From contig JAFUFT010000065.1 of assembly GCA_017469795.1 (NCBI GenBank), positions 1 through 41,261 of the forward strand: a stretch of 41,261 bases of DNA. The letters run 5' to 3'. How positions within the stretch are numbered: position 1 is the stretch's first letter; every line of letters starts with the position of its first letter. The notes under the pieces were generated by a model. The model saw nothing but the letters and a program-made list of their open reading frames with translations, did not search any database and was not told the origin of the DNA. Below, in pieces: positions 18,577 through 27,777 of the stretch. Made by a program: the position numbers and the translations under genes. Origin of the DNA: Oscillospiraceae bacterium. Lineage in GTDB: Bacteria; Bacillota; Clostridia; Oscillospirales; Oscillospiraceae.

Positions 18577-18811
18577 GAAAACGCCCTGAACGAAATACGT
18601 TCAGGGCGAAATTTCCGCGGTACCACCTGAATTCGGCAAATAGCTTGCCGCACTCTGCACTCTGTAACGGGAGTTCCCGGTCCAGCCTACTGTCAGTTCA
18701 GAAGGACAGCTCAGAAGCGACCTTCACGCATCCGCATCACAGGCTCGCACCATCCGCCTGCTCTCTGAAGAATCCGATGCGCTACTCCTCTTCTTCATCG
18801 CTTAAGTATAC
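18577..18811 (-). ncRNA. T-box leader of valS
   Basis: A tRNA-sensing riboswitch on the minus strand. The T-box core GGTGGTACCGCG lies at 18616-18627. It is followed by a factor-independent terminator, CGCCCTGAACG (18598-18608) pairing with CGTTCAGGGCG (18582-18592), and four Ts. Stem I has the AGAGAGCAG segment and a GGTGCGAGCCTG distal loop. The likely specifier codon is GTC (Val) at 18719-18721, within GAAGGTCGC. Uncharged tRNA-Val would stabilise the antiterminator and let transcription reach valS. Confidence 0.93.
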
Positions 18812-18817
18812 CTGATG

Positions 18818-18846
18818 ATTATGACATGTTCCATGGGAATTGTCAA
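18818..18846 (-). promoter_or_regulatory. Sigma-A-type promoter of the valS T-box transcript
   Basis: Minus strand TTGACA (18841-18846), 17 nt, CATAAT (18818-18823). It begins six nt after the pgcA stop codon. No terminator separates pgcA from it, so pgcA readthrough could also enter the T-box. Confidence 0.7.
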
Positions 18847-18852
18847 GAATAA

Positions 18853-20601
18853 TCACTGAATCACACCGAATTTTTTCATTTTCAGGCGGATATCCGACAC
18901 AAGCGCCTCCAGGTTGGCTGCCGCCTGTAACTCGTCAGCATCAGCCGCGAAGAAGTAGACCTTCAGCTTGGGTTCCGTGCCGGAAGGACGCAGGATCGCC
19001 TGCCCGGCAGTCCCCATCTGGTAGGAGAGCACATTGGACGAGGGGAAATCCAGTTTGCGTGTAGCGCCGGAATCGCAATCCAGCTCCGAACCATTGAGAT
19101 AATCAGCGATTTTCTCAACTTTCATGCCGGCAAGTTCCTTCAGCGGATTCACACGGAGATCGTTGATAAAGTCAGCGCAGAGTTTCTTCCCCGCTTCTCC
19201 GTCCAGATCAATGGATACCACCTGATTCTTATAGTATCCGTATTTCTGATACAAACGATCCATCTTTTCCGCCAGGCTGATCTTCTCTCGCTTGCAGACT
19301 GCCGCCAGTTCCGAGGCAAGCATGCACGCCACCTGGGCATCCTTGTCCCGGACGTAGCTTCCCTTCAGGAAGCCGCAGCTCTCTTCGAAAGCAAAGACGA
19401 TTTCCCGCTCTCTCCCCTGCTTTTCCAGTCCGAGGATCGTACTGCCGATGTATTTGAATCCGGTCAGGACGTCCACCGTTTCACAGTTATATGCGCCGGC
19501 GACCGCCCGAACCATCGGCGTGGTCACGATACTCTTGACGCATTTGCAGTTTTCAGGCAGCGTCCCGAGCTTTGTCCGGGTATCCAGGATATAATCCAGC
19601 AGAAGGCAGCCAAATTCATTACCGGAAAAACGGCGAAGGGACACCGTTCCGTCGGCAGCCTTAACCGGCACCGCGACCGCCATGCGGTCCGCATCCGGAT
19701 CCGTCGCAAGGATCAGATCATAATCGGGAGCGCCGGGCGCTGCGGCAACCTTGATCGCCTCATCAAAAGCAGGCTCCGTTTCCGGGTTCGGATAGGGGCA
19801 GGTGGGGAAGTTTCCGTCCGGAGTTGTCTGGGATTCCACCAGATCGTAGTCAACGCCAAGCTTTCTAAACAGGGAGGTTACCGGGCCCAGGCCTGTGCCG
19901 TGGAGCGGTGTATACAGAACTTTCAGACCGGAGCCAGGAATCTGATCCGCAGAAAGGGATTCGTTCAGGACCGCGGCGTAGTAGCTGTCATACACTTCCT
20001 GTCCGATCAGTTCGATCTTTCCCTCCGCCACCAGCGCATCGTAGCTGGATGCCGGTTCGCAGATCATCGGAAGCTTCTGCATCCGGGCAAAGACCTCTGC
20101 CGCAGGCTCATCCGTCTGCTGGCATCCGTCATCCCCATAGCATTTCATTCCGTTGTAGGCCGCAGGATTATGGCTGGCGGTCATAACAACACCGCCTCCG
20201 GTTTTCAGATGCCGGACAGCAAAGGAAAGCATCGGCGTAGGAGCCGGAGCAGGATACAGGTAGACATGGATCCCCTCTTCGGCCAATGCGGTTGCACAGA
20301 CTTCCGAGAACAGGCGGGAATTGTTCCGCGTGTCGTAAGCAATGGCGCAGGAATCCGGAAGCGGGGCCTCCTTGATATATTGACCGTAGGCCATTGCAGC
20401 GCGTCGTACAGTGTATATGTTCATGCGATCTGTTCCGGCGCCCATGATGCCGCGGAGTCCGGCAGTTCCGAAGGTCAGATCGTTGCCAAAACGGGATTCA
20501 ATTTCTGCGCTGTTTCCGGCAATTCCTTTTAGTTCCTCCGCAATCGCAGAACCGGCGGGCACTTCCTGGATCCAAAGATTGAATTTTTCCATGGCAGTCA
20601 T
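18853..20601 (-). CDS. pgcA: Alpha-phosphoglucomutase / phosphomannomutase family
   Basis: Interconverts glucose-1-phosphate and glucose-6-phosphate (and possibly mannose phosphates) through a phosphoserine. The 582-residue protein has the four family domains: FGTAGLRG (substrate loop), the active-site TASHNP (Ser143), the magnesium loop DPDADRM, the sugar loop EESCGF and the C-terminal phosphate-binding RPSGTEPK. The length matches Firmicutes PgcA-type enzymes rather than GlmM (about 450). AAAGGAG is nine nt before the ATG at 20601; a slightly earlier in-frame ATG at 20610 is too close to it. It has its own promoter and lies between pyc and valS. Confidence 0.93.
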   Translation of the reverse strand: MTAMEKFNLWIQEVPAGSAIAEELKGIAGNSAEIESRFGNDLTFGTAGLRGIMGAGTDRMNIYTVRRAAMAYGQYIKEAPLPDSCAIAYDTRNNSRLFSEVCATALAEEGIHVYLYPAPAPTPMLSFAVRHLKTGGGVVMTASHNPAAYNGMKCYGDDGCQQTDEPAAEVFARMQKLPMICEPASSYDALVAEGKIELIGQEVYDSYYAAVLNESLSADQIPGSGLKVLYTPLHGTGLGPVTSLFRKLGVDYDLVESQTTPDGNFPTCPYPNPETEPAFDEAIKVAAAPGAPDYDLILATDPDADRMAVAVPVKAADGTVSLRRFSGNEFGCLLLDYILDTRTKLGTLPENCKCVKSIVTTPMVRAVAGAYNCETVDVLTGFKYIGSTILGLEKQGREREIVFAFEESCGFLKGSYVRDKDAQVACMLASELAAVCKREKISLAEKMDRLYQKYGYYKNQVVSIDLDGEAGKKLCADFINDLRVNPLKELAGMKVEKIADYLNGSELDCDSGATRKLDFPSSNVLSYQMGTAGQAILRPSGTEPKLKVYFFAADADELQAAANLEALVSDIRLKMKKFGVIQ

Positions 20602-20622
20602 GTAAATCAACTCCTTTTGTTT

Positions 20623-20651
20623 ATTATAGCCTGTTCCTTATGCTGTTTCAA
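20623..20651 (-). promoter_or_regulatory. Sigma-A-type promoter of pgcA
   Basis: Minus strand TTGAAA (20646-20651), 17 nt, TATAAT (20623-20628), about 22 nt before the pgcA start codon. It lies downstream of the pyc terminator. Confidence 0.7.
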
Positions 20652-20664
20652 GACTCAGATTGGA

Positions 20665-20698
20665 GAAAATAGCCCGGTACACAAACCGTGTACCGGGC
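20665..20698 (-). terminator. Terminator of pyc
   Basis: GCCCGGTACAC (20672-20682) pairs perfectly with GTGTACCGGGC (20688-20698) around a five-nt loop, then ATTTTCTC on the minus strand. It begins seven nt after the pyc stop codon. Confidence 0.85.
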
Positions 20699-20705
20699 CA
20701 AGGGA

Positions 20706-23700
20706 TCATTTGATCGTAATCAGGAGTTCGCCGGCTTTGACATTGTCGCCTTCGGCGATGAACACCTCGTCCACAACGCCTGCCATACGCGCAACCACAG
20801 ATGTCTCCATCTTCATGGCTTCGATGACAGCCAGGACCTGGTTCTCCTCGACCTTGTCGCCGGGCTTTACATTGACCTTGGTCACCATGCCGGGAATCGA
20901 GGCGCCCACATTGCTCTTGTCCTGCGGATCCGCCATAACAACGACCTTTGCCGTAGAGGTGGCATTGGGATCGGGGACGTTGACCTCACGCCGGTTGCCG
21001 TTGAGTTCAAAGAACACGTTGCGGGTTCCGTCCTCGTTGGGATCTCCCATGCCGAGATACCGGATCACCAGCGTCTTGCCGTCCTCAATGTTGATCTTGT
21101 TTGTCTCACCCAAGGCCATACCGGCAAAGAACACATGGGAACCCATACGCATCAGATAGCCATACTCCTTGGAGTGCTTCCAGAACTCCTCCACCACTTT
21201 GGGGTAGATGCAGTAGGAAATGACGTCGCGCATGGTGGGATTCGGGCAGAACTTTTCAACTTCAGCGCGTGCCTTATCGAAGTCAGCAGGCTCCAGCAGC
21301 TCGCCCGGCCGGCAGGTAATGGGCTTCTCGCCCTTCAGGACCACCCGCTGAATGTCCTCCGGGAATCCGCAGGGCGGCTGGCCCATCATGCCCTTGAAGT
21401 AAGAGACCACAGAATCCGGGAACGTCAAAGCTTCGCCCTTTTCCACAATGTTATCCGGGGTCAGATCATTCTGCACCATAAAGATGGCCAGATCGCCCAC
21501 CATTTTAGAGGAAGGCGTGACCTTCACCAGATCTCCGAGCATATCGTTGACAGTCTTGTACATCTCCTTGACCTCCGCGAAACGGGGGCCGAGTCCGAGT
21601 GAGATGACCTGAGGCTCCAGATTGGTGTACTGGCCGCCGGGGATCTCGTAACGGTAGATATCGGTAACAGGGGTCTTCAGACCGTGATCGAACAAATCGT
21701 AGCGCAGACGTACATCCGCCCAGTAATCGGTCAGCTCCTGAATTCCATCCATGGAGATCATGGGATCCCGCTCGTTGCCCTGAAGAGCTGCCACGACGGC
21801 GTTCATGGAGGGCTGAGAAGTGAGGCTGGACATGGAGGCTACTGCGGTATCGACGATGTCGACGCCGGCTTCCGCCGCCATCAGCAGCGTTGCGACCTGG
21901 TTGCCGGTGGTGTCATGGGTATGCAGGTGGATCGGAATGCCGACCTCCTGCTTCAGCGCCCGAACAAGCTCTTTTGCCGCATAGGGCTTGAGCAGGCCGG
22001 ACATATCCTTGATGGCAATGGAGTGGGCGCCGATGTGCTCGAGCTCCTTGGCCATCTTGATGTAGTAATCCAACGTATAGCGGGTACGGCTCTTATCCAG
22101 GATATCGCCGGTATAGCATATGGTCGCCTCGCAGAACTTGTCCTGATTGAGGACCTCGTCCAGCGCGATCGACATGCCGGGAATCCAGTTCAGAGAGTCA
22201 AACACGCGGAACACATCGATCCCGCTCTTGGCGCTCTGCTTGACAAACTCACGGACTACATTATCCGGGTAGTTCTGATAACCCACCGTATTGGAGCCGC
22301 GGAGCAGCATCTGGAACGGGATGTTGGGGATCTTCTCCCGCAGCAGGTCAAGCCGCTCCCAGGGATCTTCATGGAGGAAGCGATAGGCCACGTCAAACGT
22401 AGCACCGCCCCACATTTCCAGCGAGAAGCAGTCCGCAAGGATGTCCGCCGTACCGTCTGCGCCCTTTACCATGTCGCGGGTACGCATCCGGGTCGAAAGC
22501 AGGGACTGGTGGGCATCGCGCATGGTCGTATCGGTGATGAGCAGCTTCTTCTGATCCATGACCCACCGAGACAGCGCCTTCGGACCCTTTTCGTCCAGCA
22601 GCTGCTTCAGGCCCGGCTTGGGATTGCCGGATCCCTTGGGGAATCTGGGGGTATCAAACTGCTTGCGTTCCGCGCTGGGATTCGCCACCTGAATATTGGC
22701 GATGTACTTCAGCACGCGAGTGGAGCGATCCTTCGAGTCTTCGATGTCAAAGAGCTCCGGCGTTTCGTCAATAAACTTGGTATGGCACTTTCCGGCCTGG
22801 AAGGTCGGGTGGCTGAGAATATTCTGAACAAACGGAATATTCGTCTTAACGCCGCGGACACGGACCTCGCCGATAGCACGCATGGCCTTATGGCAGGCGC
22901 CGAGGAAGGTATTATCCTGGCAGGTGATCTTGACCATCAGGGAATCATAGTAAGGAGAAATCACCGTGCCGGTGGTCACATTGCCGCCGTCCAGACGGAC
23001 GCCAAATCCGCCGCCGGTTCTGTAAGCGGTGATCTTACCGTTGTCAGGCGCAAAATTGTTGGTCGGATCTTCCGTTGTCACACGGCACTGGATGGCATAG
23101 CCGTGAACCTGCACGTCTTCCTGGCAGGTCAGTCCGATTTCCGGGGTGGAAAGCGGATAACCTTCCGCGATCAGGATCTGCGCGCGAACCAGGTCAACGC
23201 CGGTCACCATTTCCGTCACGGTATGCTCGACCTGGATACGGGGGTTCATCTCGATGAAGTAATAGGAACCGCTCTTATCCACCAGGAATTCCAGCGTACC
23301 GGCGTTGACATAGCCGACAGACTTCGCGATCTTGACCGCATCATTTCTGATGTTTTCGCGGACCTCCTCCGGTACGGAGAATGCCGGCGCGAACTCGACC
23401 ACCTTCTGATAGCGGCGCTGGAGGGAGCAGTCACGCTCTCCCACATGGTAGCAGTTGCCGTATTCATCCGCCAGGACCTGCACTTCGATGTGCTTCGGCT
23501 CTACCAGGAATTTCTCGATAAAAATGTCGTCATTGCCGAAGGCCTTTTTCGCCTCGCTGCGAACAAGCTCAAATGCGGGTTTCACCTCTTCGGGACTGTC
23601 GCAGCGCCGCATGCCTCGTCCGCCGCCGCCGGCCGCCGCTTTCAGGATAATCGGGAAACCGAAGGAAATGGCCTTCTCCAGCGCCTCATCGCCGTCCTTA

Positions 23701-24128
23701 AGGGGCTCTGTGCTGCCGGGGATGATCGGAACACCGGCCTGAATGGCGATCTGTTTTGCGCTGAGCTTGTCGCCCATCATCGCAAGGATATTGCTGGGAG
23801 GACCGATGAATTTGATTCCCGCGGCCTCGCAGGCCCGTGCGAAATCAGCATTCTCGGAAAGGAAGCCGTACCCGGGATGAATAGCGTCCACGCCCCGGCG
23901 TTTTGCCAGGTCGATGATTGCGGGGATATCCAGATAGGCGCCGACGGGACTCTTATTCTCGCCAATCAGATAGGCTTCGTCCGCATGGGTCCGGAACTGT
24001 CCGTTGATATCCTCATTGGAATACATTGCAACGGTATGCAGTCCGAGATCGTAACACGCACGGAATATGCGGATCGCGATCTCGCCGCGGTTTGCGGCCA
24101 GAACTTTGTTAAAGTTTTTCTGTGTCAC
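20706..24128 (-). CDS. pyc: Pyruvate carboxylase
   Basis: Biotin enzyme that carboxylates pyruvate to oxaloacetate, feeding gluconeogenesis and amino-acid synthesis. The 1140-residue single chain contains all parts: biotin carboxylase with the ATP-grasp GGGGRGM loop and the EMNPRIQVEH motif, a carboxyltransferase TIM barrel (TTMRDAHQSLLSTRMRT; HTHDTTG metal site) and a C-terminal biotinyl domain with EAMKMET, where Lys1106 carries biotin. The length is normal for the one-chain form. The start is a GTG with GAGGTGAT upstream. It has a strong promoter and its own terminator, so it is probably monocistronic. Confidence 0.97.
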   Translation of the reverse strand: MTQKNFNKVLAANRGEIAIRIFRACYDLGLHTVAMYSNEDINGQFRTHADEAYLIGENKSPVGAYLDIPAIIDLAKRRGVDAIHPGYGFLSENADFARACEAAGIKFIGPPSNILAMMGDKLSAKQIAIQAGVPIIPGSTEPLKDGDEALEKAISFGFPIILKAAAGGGGRGMRRCDSPEEVKPAFELVRSEAKKAFGNDDIFIEKFLVEPKHIEVQVLADEYGNCYHVGERDCSLQRRYQKVVEFAPAFSVPEEVRENIRNDAVKIAKSVGYVNAGTLEFLVDKSGSYYFIEMNPRIQVEHTVTEMVTGVDLVRAQILIAEGYPLSTPEIGLTCQEDVQVHGYAIQCRVTTEDPTNNFAPDNGKITAYRTGGGFGVRLDGGNVTTGTVISPYYDSLMVKITCQDNTFLGACHKAMRAIGEVRVRGVKTNIPFVQNILSHPTFQAGKCHTKFIDETPELFDIEDSKDRSTRVLKYIANIQVANPSAERKQFDTPRFPKGSGNPKPGLKQLLDEKGPKALSRWVMDQKKLLITDTTMRDAHQSLLSTRMRTRDMVKGADGTADILADCFSLEMWGGATFDVAYRFLHEDPWERLDLLREKIPNIPFQMLLRGSNTVGYQNYPDNVVREFVKQSAKSGIDVFRVFDSLNWIPGMSIALDEVLNQDKFCEATICYTGDILDKSRTRYTLDYYIKMAKELEHIGAHSIAIKDMSGLLKPYAAKELVRALKQEVGIPIHLHTHDTTGNQVATLLMAAEAGVDIVDTAVASMSSLTSQPSMNAVVAALQGNERDPMISMDGIQELTDYWADVRLRYDLFDHGLKTPVTDIYRYEIPGGQYTNLEPQVISLGLGPRFAEVKEMYKTVNDMLGDLVKVTPSSKMVGDLAIFMVQNDLTPDNIVEKGEALTFPDSVVSYFKGMMGQPPCGFPEDIQRVVLKGEKPITCRPGELLEPADFDKARAEVEKFCPNPTMRDVISYCIYPKVVEEFWKHSKEYGYLMRMGSHVFFAGMALGETNKINIEDGKTLVIRYLGMGDPNEDGTRNVFFELNGNRREVNVPDPNATSTAKVVVMADPQDKSNVGASIPGMVTKVNVKPGDKVEENQVLAVIEAMKMETSVVARMAGVVDEVFIAEGDNVKAGELLITIK

Positions 24129-24198
24129 AATATCACCTCATACATTTTACTTCAGCAGGGCACCTCTCCCTGCCAAAATATAGATTCGCAGCAATTTT

Positions 24199-24227
24199 AT
24201 TATAACGTATCATTTCAGTCATGTAAA
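24199..24227 (-). promoter_or_regulatory. Sigma-A-type promoter of pyc
   Basis: Minus strand TTTACA (24222-24227), 17 nt, TATAAT (24199-24204). The leader is about 65 nt. It lies after the terminator of the coaD operon. Confidence 0.72.
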
Positions 24228-24264
24228 GCACGGAATTGACGAAAAACAGAACCTGAATTGTATA

Positions 24265-24301
24265 GAAAAAAACAACCTGCCATAAAAACAGCAGATTGTT
24301 T
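24265..24301 (-). terminator. Terminator of the uvrC-rsmD-coaD operon
   Basis: AAACAACCTGC (24270-24280) pairs with GCAGATTGTTT (24291-24301), with one G-T type mismatch, and is followed on the minus strand by a run of six to seven Ts. It lies just beyond the stop of the coiled-coil gene. Confidence 0.75.
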
Positions 24302-24308
24302 TTCTGTC

Positions 24309-24863
24309 TTATACGTTTTGTTCCGCGTTCTTCAGGGCGGTTCTGGCGTCTGTCAGCTCGCGGATCGAGACGTCCATCTCCTCTTTCGCCTGCTTCTGCA
24401 GGATTGCGACGCCGGAATTCAGCGCTTCCAGCGTTCCGGTCACCGTCTGCTGTGCCTCCTCCAGGATACGGTCAGCATACTGCACCGCGCCGGCGATCAG
24501 CATCGCACGCTGCTGCTCCGCGCCCTCCAGGATCTCCTGCTCCCGCTTTTTCGCGAACTCGACGATATTGGTTTCCTCAATCAGTTTGGCAGCGCGCACC
24601 TCGGCGTCGCGAAGGACCTGATCAGCCTCTCTGCGGGTTTCTGCCGCATCCTTCTTCGCGTTATTGCGAAGGGCGTTGCAGTTGTCAATGATGGTTCTGG
24701 CCTCGTTGATTTCTGCAGGAAGCTGTGTCTGCAGCGTTTCAACAAGATACAGGAGCTGTTCCCGATCCACCATACACTTATCCTGTCCGAACAGAGAACC
24801 GCGGGCCTCGTTCGCCAGGGCAGCCAAGCTGCTGAGCAGTTGCTCAATGGTTTTGTTCTCCAT
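24309..24863 (-). CDS. Coiled-coil protein of unknown function
   Basis: 184 residues, almost entirely helical and rich in Ala, Glu, Gln and Arg, with heptad-like spacing from about residue 30 to the end. No membrane segment or catalytic motif is visible. It resembles, in a general way, DivIVA- or ATP-synthase-b-like coiled coils, and similar proteins are often annotated only as ATPase-like; I cannot assign a function. The start at 24863 was chosen because AGGAG lies eight nt upstream and an earlier in-frame ATG overlaps coaD. It is the last gene after uvrC-rsmD-coaD, five nt behind coaD, and is followed by the operon terminator. Confidence 0.75.
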   Translation of the reverse strand: MENKTIEQLLSSLAALANEARGSLFGQDKCMVDREQLLYLVETLQTQLPAEINEARTIIDNCNALRNNAKKDAAETRREADQVLRDAEVRAAKLIEETNIVEFAKKREQEILEGAEQQRAMLIAGAVQYADRILEEAQQTVTGTLEALNSGVAILQKQAKEEMDVSIRELTDARTALKNAEQNV

Positions 24864-24867
24864 AAGA

Positions 24868-25353
24868 CTATCTCCTTGCATTTAATCTGGCTTTAAAATC
24901 CTCAATGACCTCCGATGGCAGGAAATCACTCAGTTCCACATCATATATCCCCAGTTCTTTCACTGCGCTGGAACTCAAGTACATGTACTTTTCTTCCGCG
25001 CACAGGAACATGGTGTCCAGATTCGGATTGAGTTTCTTGTTTATCATGCTCATGGTAAACTCTGACTCAAAATCTGAGACGGCGCGAAGGCCCTTCACCA
25101 CAACGCAGGCGCCCTTTCGCGCCGCGTAATGGGCCAGAAGCTCATCGGAGGCTTCCACCTCCACATTGGGCAGATCCTGTGTGACATTCCGAATCAGGGC
25201 CACACGCTCTTCGGCCGTAAACATGGGGTTTTTCTTGCTGTTGTATCCAACACAGACAATCAAATGATCAAAGATCTCCGCGGCGCGCCGGATGATATTC
25301 AGGTGCCCTAACGTGATCGGATCAAAGCTGCCTGGGTAGATGGCTGTTTTCAT
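24868..25353 (-). CDS. coaD: Phosphopantetheine adenylyltransferase
   Basis: Transfers AMP from ATP to 4'-phosphopantetheine, the penultimate step of coenzyme A synthesis. The 161-residue protein has the nucleotidyltransferase motif YPGSFDPITLGHLNII near the N-terminus, the KGLRAVSDFESE segment and the YLSSSAVKEL (SSS-type) motif near the end. The length matches the family (about 160). A frame with GTG and ATG starts a few codons earlier is open, but MKTAIYPG is the normal start and AGGTG is six nt upstream. rsmD ends five nt before it; rsmD-coaD is a common clostridial pair. Confidence 0.95.
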   Translation of the reverse strand: MKTAIYPGSFDPITLGHLNIIRRAAEIFDHLIVCVGYNSKKNPMFTAEERVALIRNVTQDLPNVEVEASDELLAHYAARKGACVVVKGLRAVSDFESEFTMSMINKKLNPNLDTMFLCAEEKYMYLSSSAVKELGIYDVELSDFLPSEVIEDFKARLNARR

Positions 25354-25358
25354 GGTCA

Positions 25359-25898
25359 TCACCTGGTATACAGATTCACAGCGGTTTTACCGTAACAATA
25401 GTCTTTGGAGCAGATCAGATCTCCGACAACCGCCGGCATGACCTTCTCTCTGGGCCGCTCGCATATTATTATACCACCTTCCGACAAAATGTCAATTTCC
25501 GATATTTTCTGCAGCGCGTTTTCCAGGTGGCTCTGCGCATAAGGAGGATCCAGAAAGATAATATCGAATTTCTCCCTGCAGGCGGAGAGATAGCGCAGAA
25601 AGTCAGACTGCAGAACCGTTGCCTGCTGATCAAAACGCACCTTTTTCAGATTGGCCTTGATGACCTTGACCGCCTCCGCGCTCTGATCCACAAAAACGCC
25701 GTAGGAGGCTCCGCGGCTGAGGGCCTCGATGCCCAGCTGCCCGCTTCCGGCAAACAGGTCCAGAACGCGGCGGCCTTCGATGTCAAACTGGATGATATTG
25801 AATACGGCTTCCTTCACCCGGTCTGAAGTCGGGCGGGTCGCCAGCCCCTCCAGCGTCTGAAGTTTCGCGCCTCTTGCGCTGCCGGTAATTACTCGCAT
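25359..25898 (-). CDS. rsmD: 16S rRNA (guanine-966 N2)-methyltransferase RsmD
   Basis: SAM-dependent methyltransferase acting on G966 of 16S rRNA. The 179-residue protein shows MRVITGSARG at the start, the TRPTSDRVKEAVFNI block, the SAM-binding LDLFAGSGQLGIEALSRGA motif and the catalytic DPPY (FLDPPYAQ, about 118-125). Its ATG overlaps the end of uvrC by ten bases. It is followed by coaD. Confidence 0.94.
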   Translation of the reverse strand: MRVITGSARGAKLQTLEGLATRPTSDRVKEAVFNIIQFDIEGRRVLDLFAGSGQLGIEALSRGASYGVFVDQSAEAVKVIKANLKKVRFDQQATVLQSDFLRYLSACREKFDIIFLDPPYAQSHLENALQKISEIDILSEGGIIICERPREKVMPAVVGDLICSKDYCYGKTAVNLYTR

Positions 25899-27757
25899 GG
25901 TCTCTCCTCCTCCCCCGGATCGTCGTCTGTCCGGTCGTGATAGTATTTGTAAATGGATTGTGCAGTATTCTTCGGTACGACACGCTGAAGCTCCTCTACA
26001 GAGGCCGCAGAAATCGAACGGATCGTTTTAAACGCTTTCAGCAGATCGTGCTTTCGCTTGTCTCCAACTCCGGGAATGCGGTCAAGGGAAGAATGTCTGA
26101 GGTGTTTGGAGCGAAGCTGCCGCTGATAGGTGATGGCAAACCGGTGGGTTTCCTCCTGAATCCTGCCAATCATGGAAAACACCGCGGGGCTCCCCTGGAT
26201 TCCGATCTCCTCCCCCTCCGGTGTGACCAGCGCCCTGGTCCGGTGGCGGTCATCCTTTACCATGCCGAACACCGGAATGGAAATCCCCATGGCGGCAATC
26301 TGCCGCCGCACGGTATCCGCATGGGTGATCCCGCCGTCGATCAGCAGAACGTCCGGCCGCTCCGCAAAACCGTGATCTCCCTGAAGAAAATGGGTAAACC
26401 TTCGTTCGATCACCTGCCGCATGGACTCGTAGTCATCCGGGCCGGACAATCCCTTCAGCTTGAACCGCTTATAATCCCGCTTCAGCGGCCTGCCGTCAAC
26501 GAAGACCGTCATCGACGCGACGATATCGCTGTCTCCCAAATTGGAGATGTCGTACGCCTCCATGCGTCTCGGAATATCCGTCAGTTTCAGCATGGAACCC
26601 AAAAGCTCCAGCGTTTTGGAGATCCGCTCCGTATCCGTGGAAACCCGTTCTGCCTCTTCTTTGGCGTTTCTGTTGGCGATCTCCACCATGTGGACATGGT
26701 CGCCGCGCTGGGGCACGGAGATCCGAACCCGCTTCCCGAGCTCCTGCTGCAGCATTTCCTCAAACGGACCGCTGTCGTCCATATTACAGGGAAGATAGAT
26801 ATTCTTCGGCGCAACGCCCCGCTTAAGATAGTACTGCTTGACAAGGGTGGAAACCATATCCTCCGGAGTTTCCTCCAGTGCGGTATCTACGACTTCTACA
26901 TCTTTGTCGATCAGGTTTCCATCCACAAAATGAAGCACCGAAAAACCAGTTTTCGCTGTCCCGGCGAAGTATCCGACAACGTCCGTATCCGCCATTGCGC
27001 CCGAGCATACCAACTGCTTTTGCGACAGCGCTTCTATGGCGCGGAATCTGTCCCGATAGGCCGCAGCCGCTTCAAAATCCATGTTCTCCGCAGCCTGCTC
27101 CATTTTCTCCTTCAATGTGGCGACCAGTTCCGATCCCCGGCCTTCCAGCATCAGGATCCCCTGCTCCACTCTGCTCCGGTATTCCTCCTGGGACATGCTC
27201 GGCTGGCACCAGCCGTCGCAGTTCCCGATCTGATAATTGAGACAGGGACGTTCCTTGCCGATATCCCGCGGGAACTTCCTGCTGCAGCCGGGCAGCTTCA
27301 GCGTCAGACGGATGGTGTCCAGCGCCTGCTGCGTCACAAATCTGCCTCCGTAGGGTCCGAAATACTTCGCGCCGTCCTCCGCCCTTTTCCCGGTCATGGT
27401 GAAAACGGGATAAGCTTCCCGAAGATCGACGCGGATATACGGGTAGCCCTTATCATCCTTCAGCAGAATGTTGTACTTCGGCTGATGCCGCTTGATAAGG
27501 CTGCATTCCAGCACCAGCGCCTCGAATTCCGAGCGGGCGACGATATAGTCAAAATTCGCGATTTTGCTGACCATCATCCGGGTCTTGGAGGAATGTGCGG
27601 ACGCATCCTGGAAATACTGGCTGACCCGGTTCTTCAGCTTCTTCGCCTTTCCCACATAGATGATGGTGCCGGTCTTGTCCATCATCAGATAGACGCCGGG
27701 CTCATAAGGAAGGGAAAGCACCTTATTCTTCAGTTCCTGCTGTGACAGGCAGACCAT
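25889..27757 (-). CDS. uvrC: Excinuclease ABC subunit C
   Basis: Makes both incisions in nucleotide excision repair together with UvrA and UvrB. The 622-residue protein has the N-terminal GIY-YIG nuclease (PGVYLMMDKTGTIIYVGKAKKLKNR), the Cys-containing segment CLNYQIGNCDGWC, the UVR motif (about 200-235), an RNase H-like domain and C-terminal helix-hairpin-helix (LDRIPGVGDKRKHDLLKAF). The start at 27757 has GGAGGG eight nt upstream; an earlier TTG at 27772 would overlap that site. No promoter is evident between the HPr terminator and this start. It overlaps rsmD. Confidence 0.96.
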   Translation of the reverse strand: MVCLSQQELKNKVLSLPYEPGVYLMMDKTGTIIYVGKAKKLKNRVSQYFQDASAHSSKTRMMVSKIANFDYIVARSEFEALVLECSLIKRHQPKYNILLKDDKGYPYIRVDLREAYPVFTMTGKRAEDGAKYFGPYGGRFVTQQALDTIRLTLKLPGCSRKFPRDIGKERPCLNYQIGNCDGWCQPSMSQEEYRSRVEQGILMLEGRGSELVATLKEKMEQAAENMDFEAAAAYRDRFRAIEALSQKQLVCSGAMADTDVVGYFAGTAKTGFSVLHFVDGNLIDKDVEVVDTALEETPEDMVSTLVKQYYLKRGVAPKNIYLPCNMDDSGPFEEMLQQELGKRVRISVPQRGDHVHMVEIANRNAKEEAERVSTDTERISKTLELLGSMLKLTDIPRRMEAYDISNLGDSDIVASMTVFVDGRPLKRDYKRFKLKGLSGPDDYESMRQVIERRFTHFLQGDHGFAERPDVLLIDGGITHADTVRRQIAAMGISIPVFGMVKDDRHRTRALVTPEGEEIGIQGSPAVFSMIGRIQEETHRFAITYQRQLRSKHLRHSSLDRIPGVGDKRKHDLLKAFKTIRSISAASVEELQRVVPKNTAQSIYKYYHDRTDDDPGEEERPCE

Positions 27758-27777
27758 AACGGTTCCCTCCAAACATA

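Noticed and set aside
15783..18815. Long plus-strand frames over valS and its leader
   Set aside because: Antisense to valS and the T-box. No ribosome binding site and no recognisable protein.
21684..24239. Very long plus-strand reading frame (851 codons)
   Set aside because: It lies antisense over pyruvate carboxylase, which has full domain motifs, and has no ribosome binding site. Long antisense frames are expected in codon-biased genes with few stop-generating triplets.
25937..27745. Plus-strand frame of about 600 codons over uvrC
   Set aside because: Antisense shadow of uvrC; the minus strand encodes the recognised protein.
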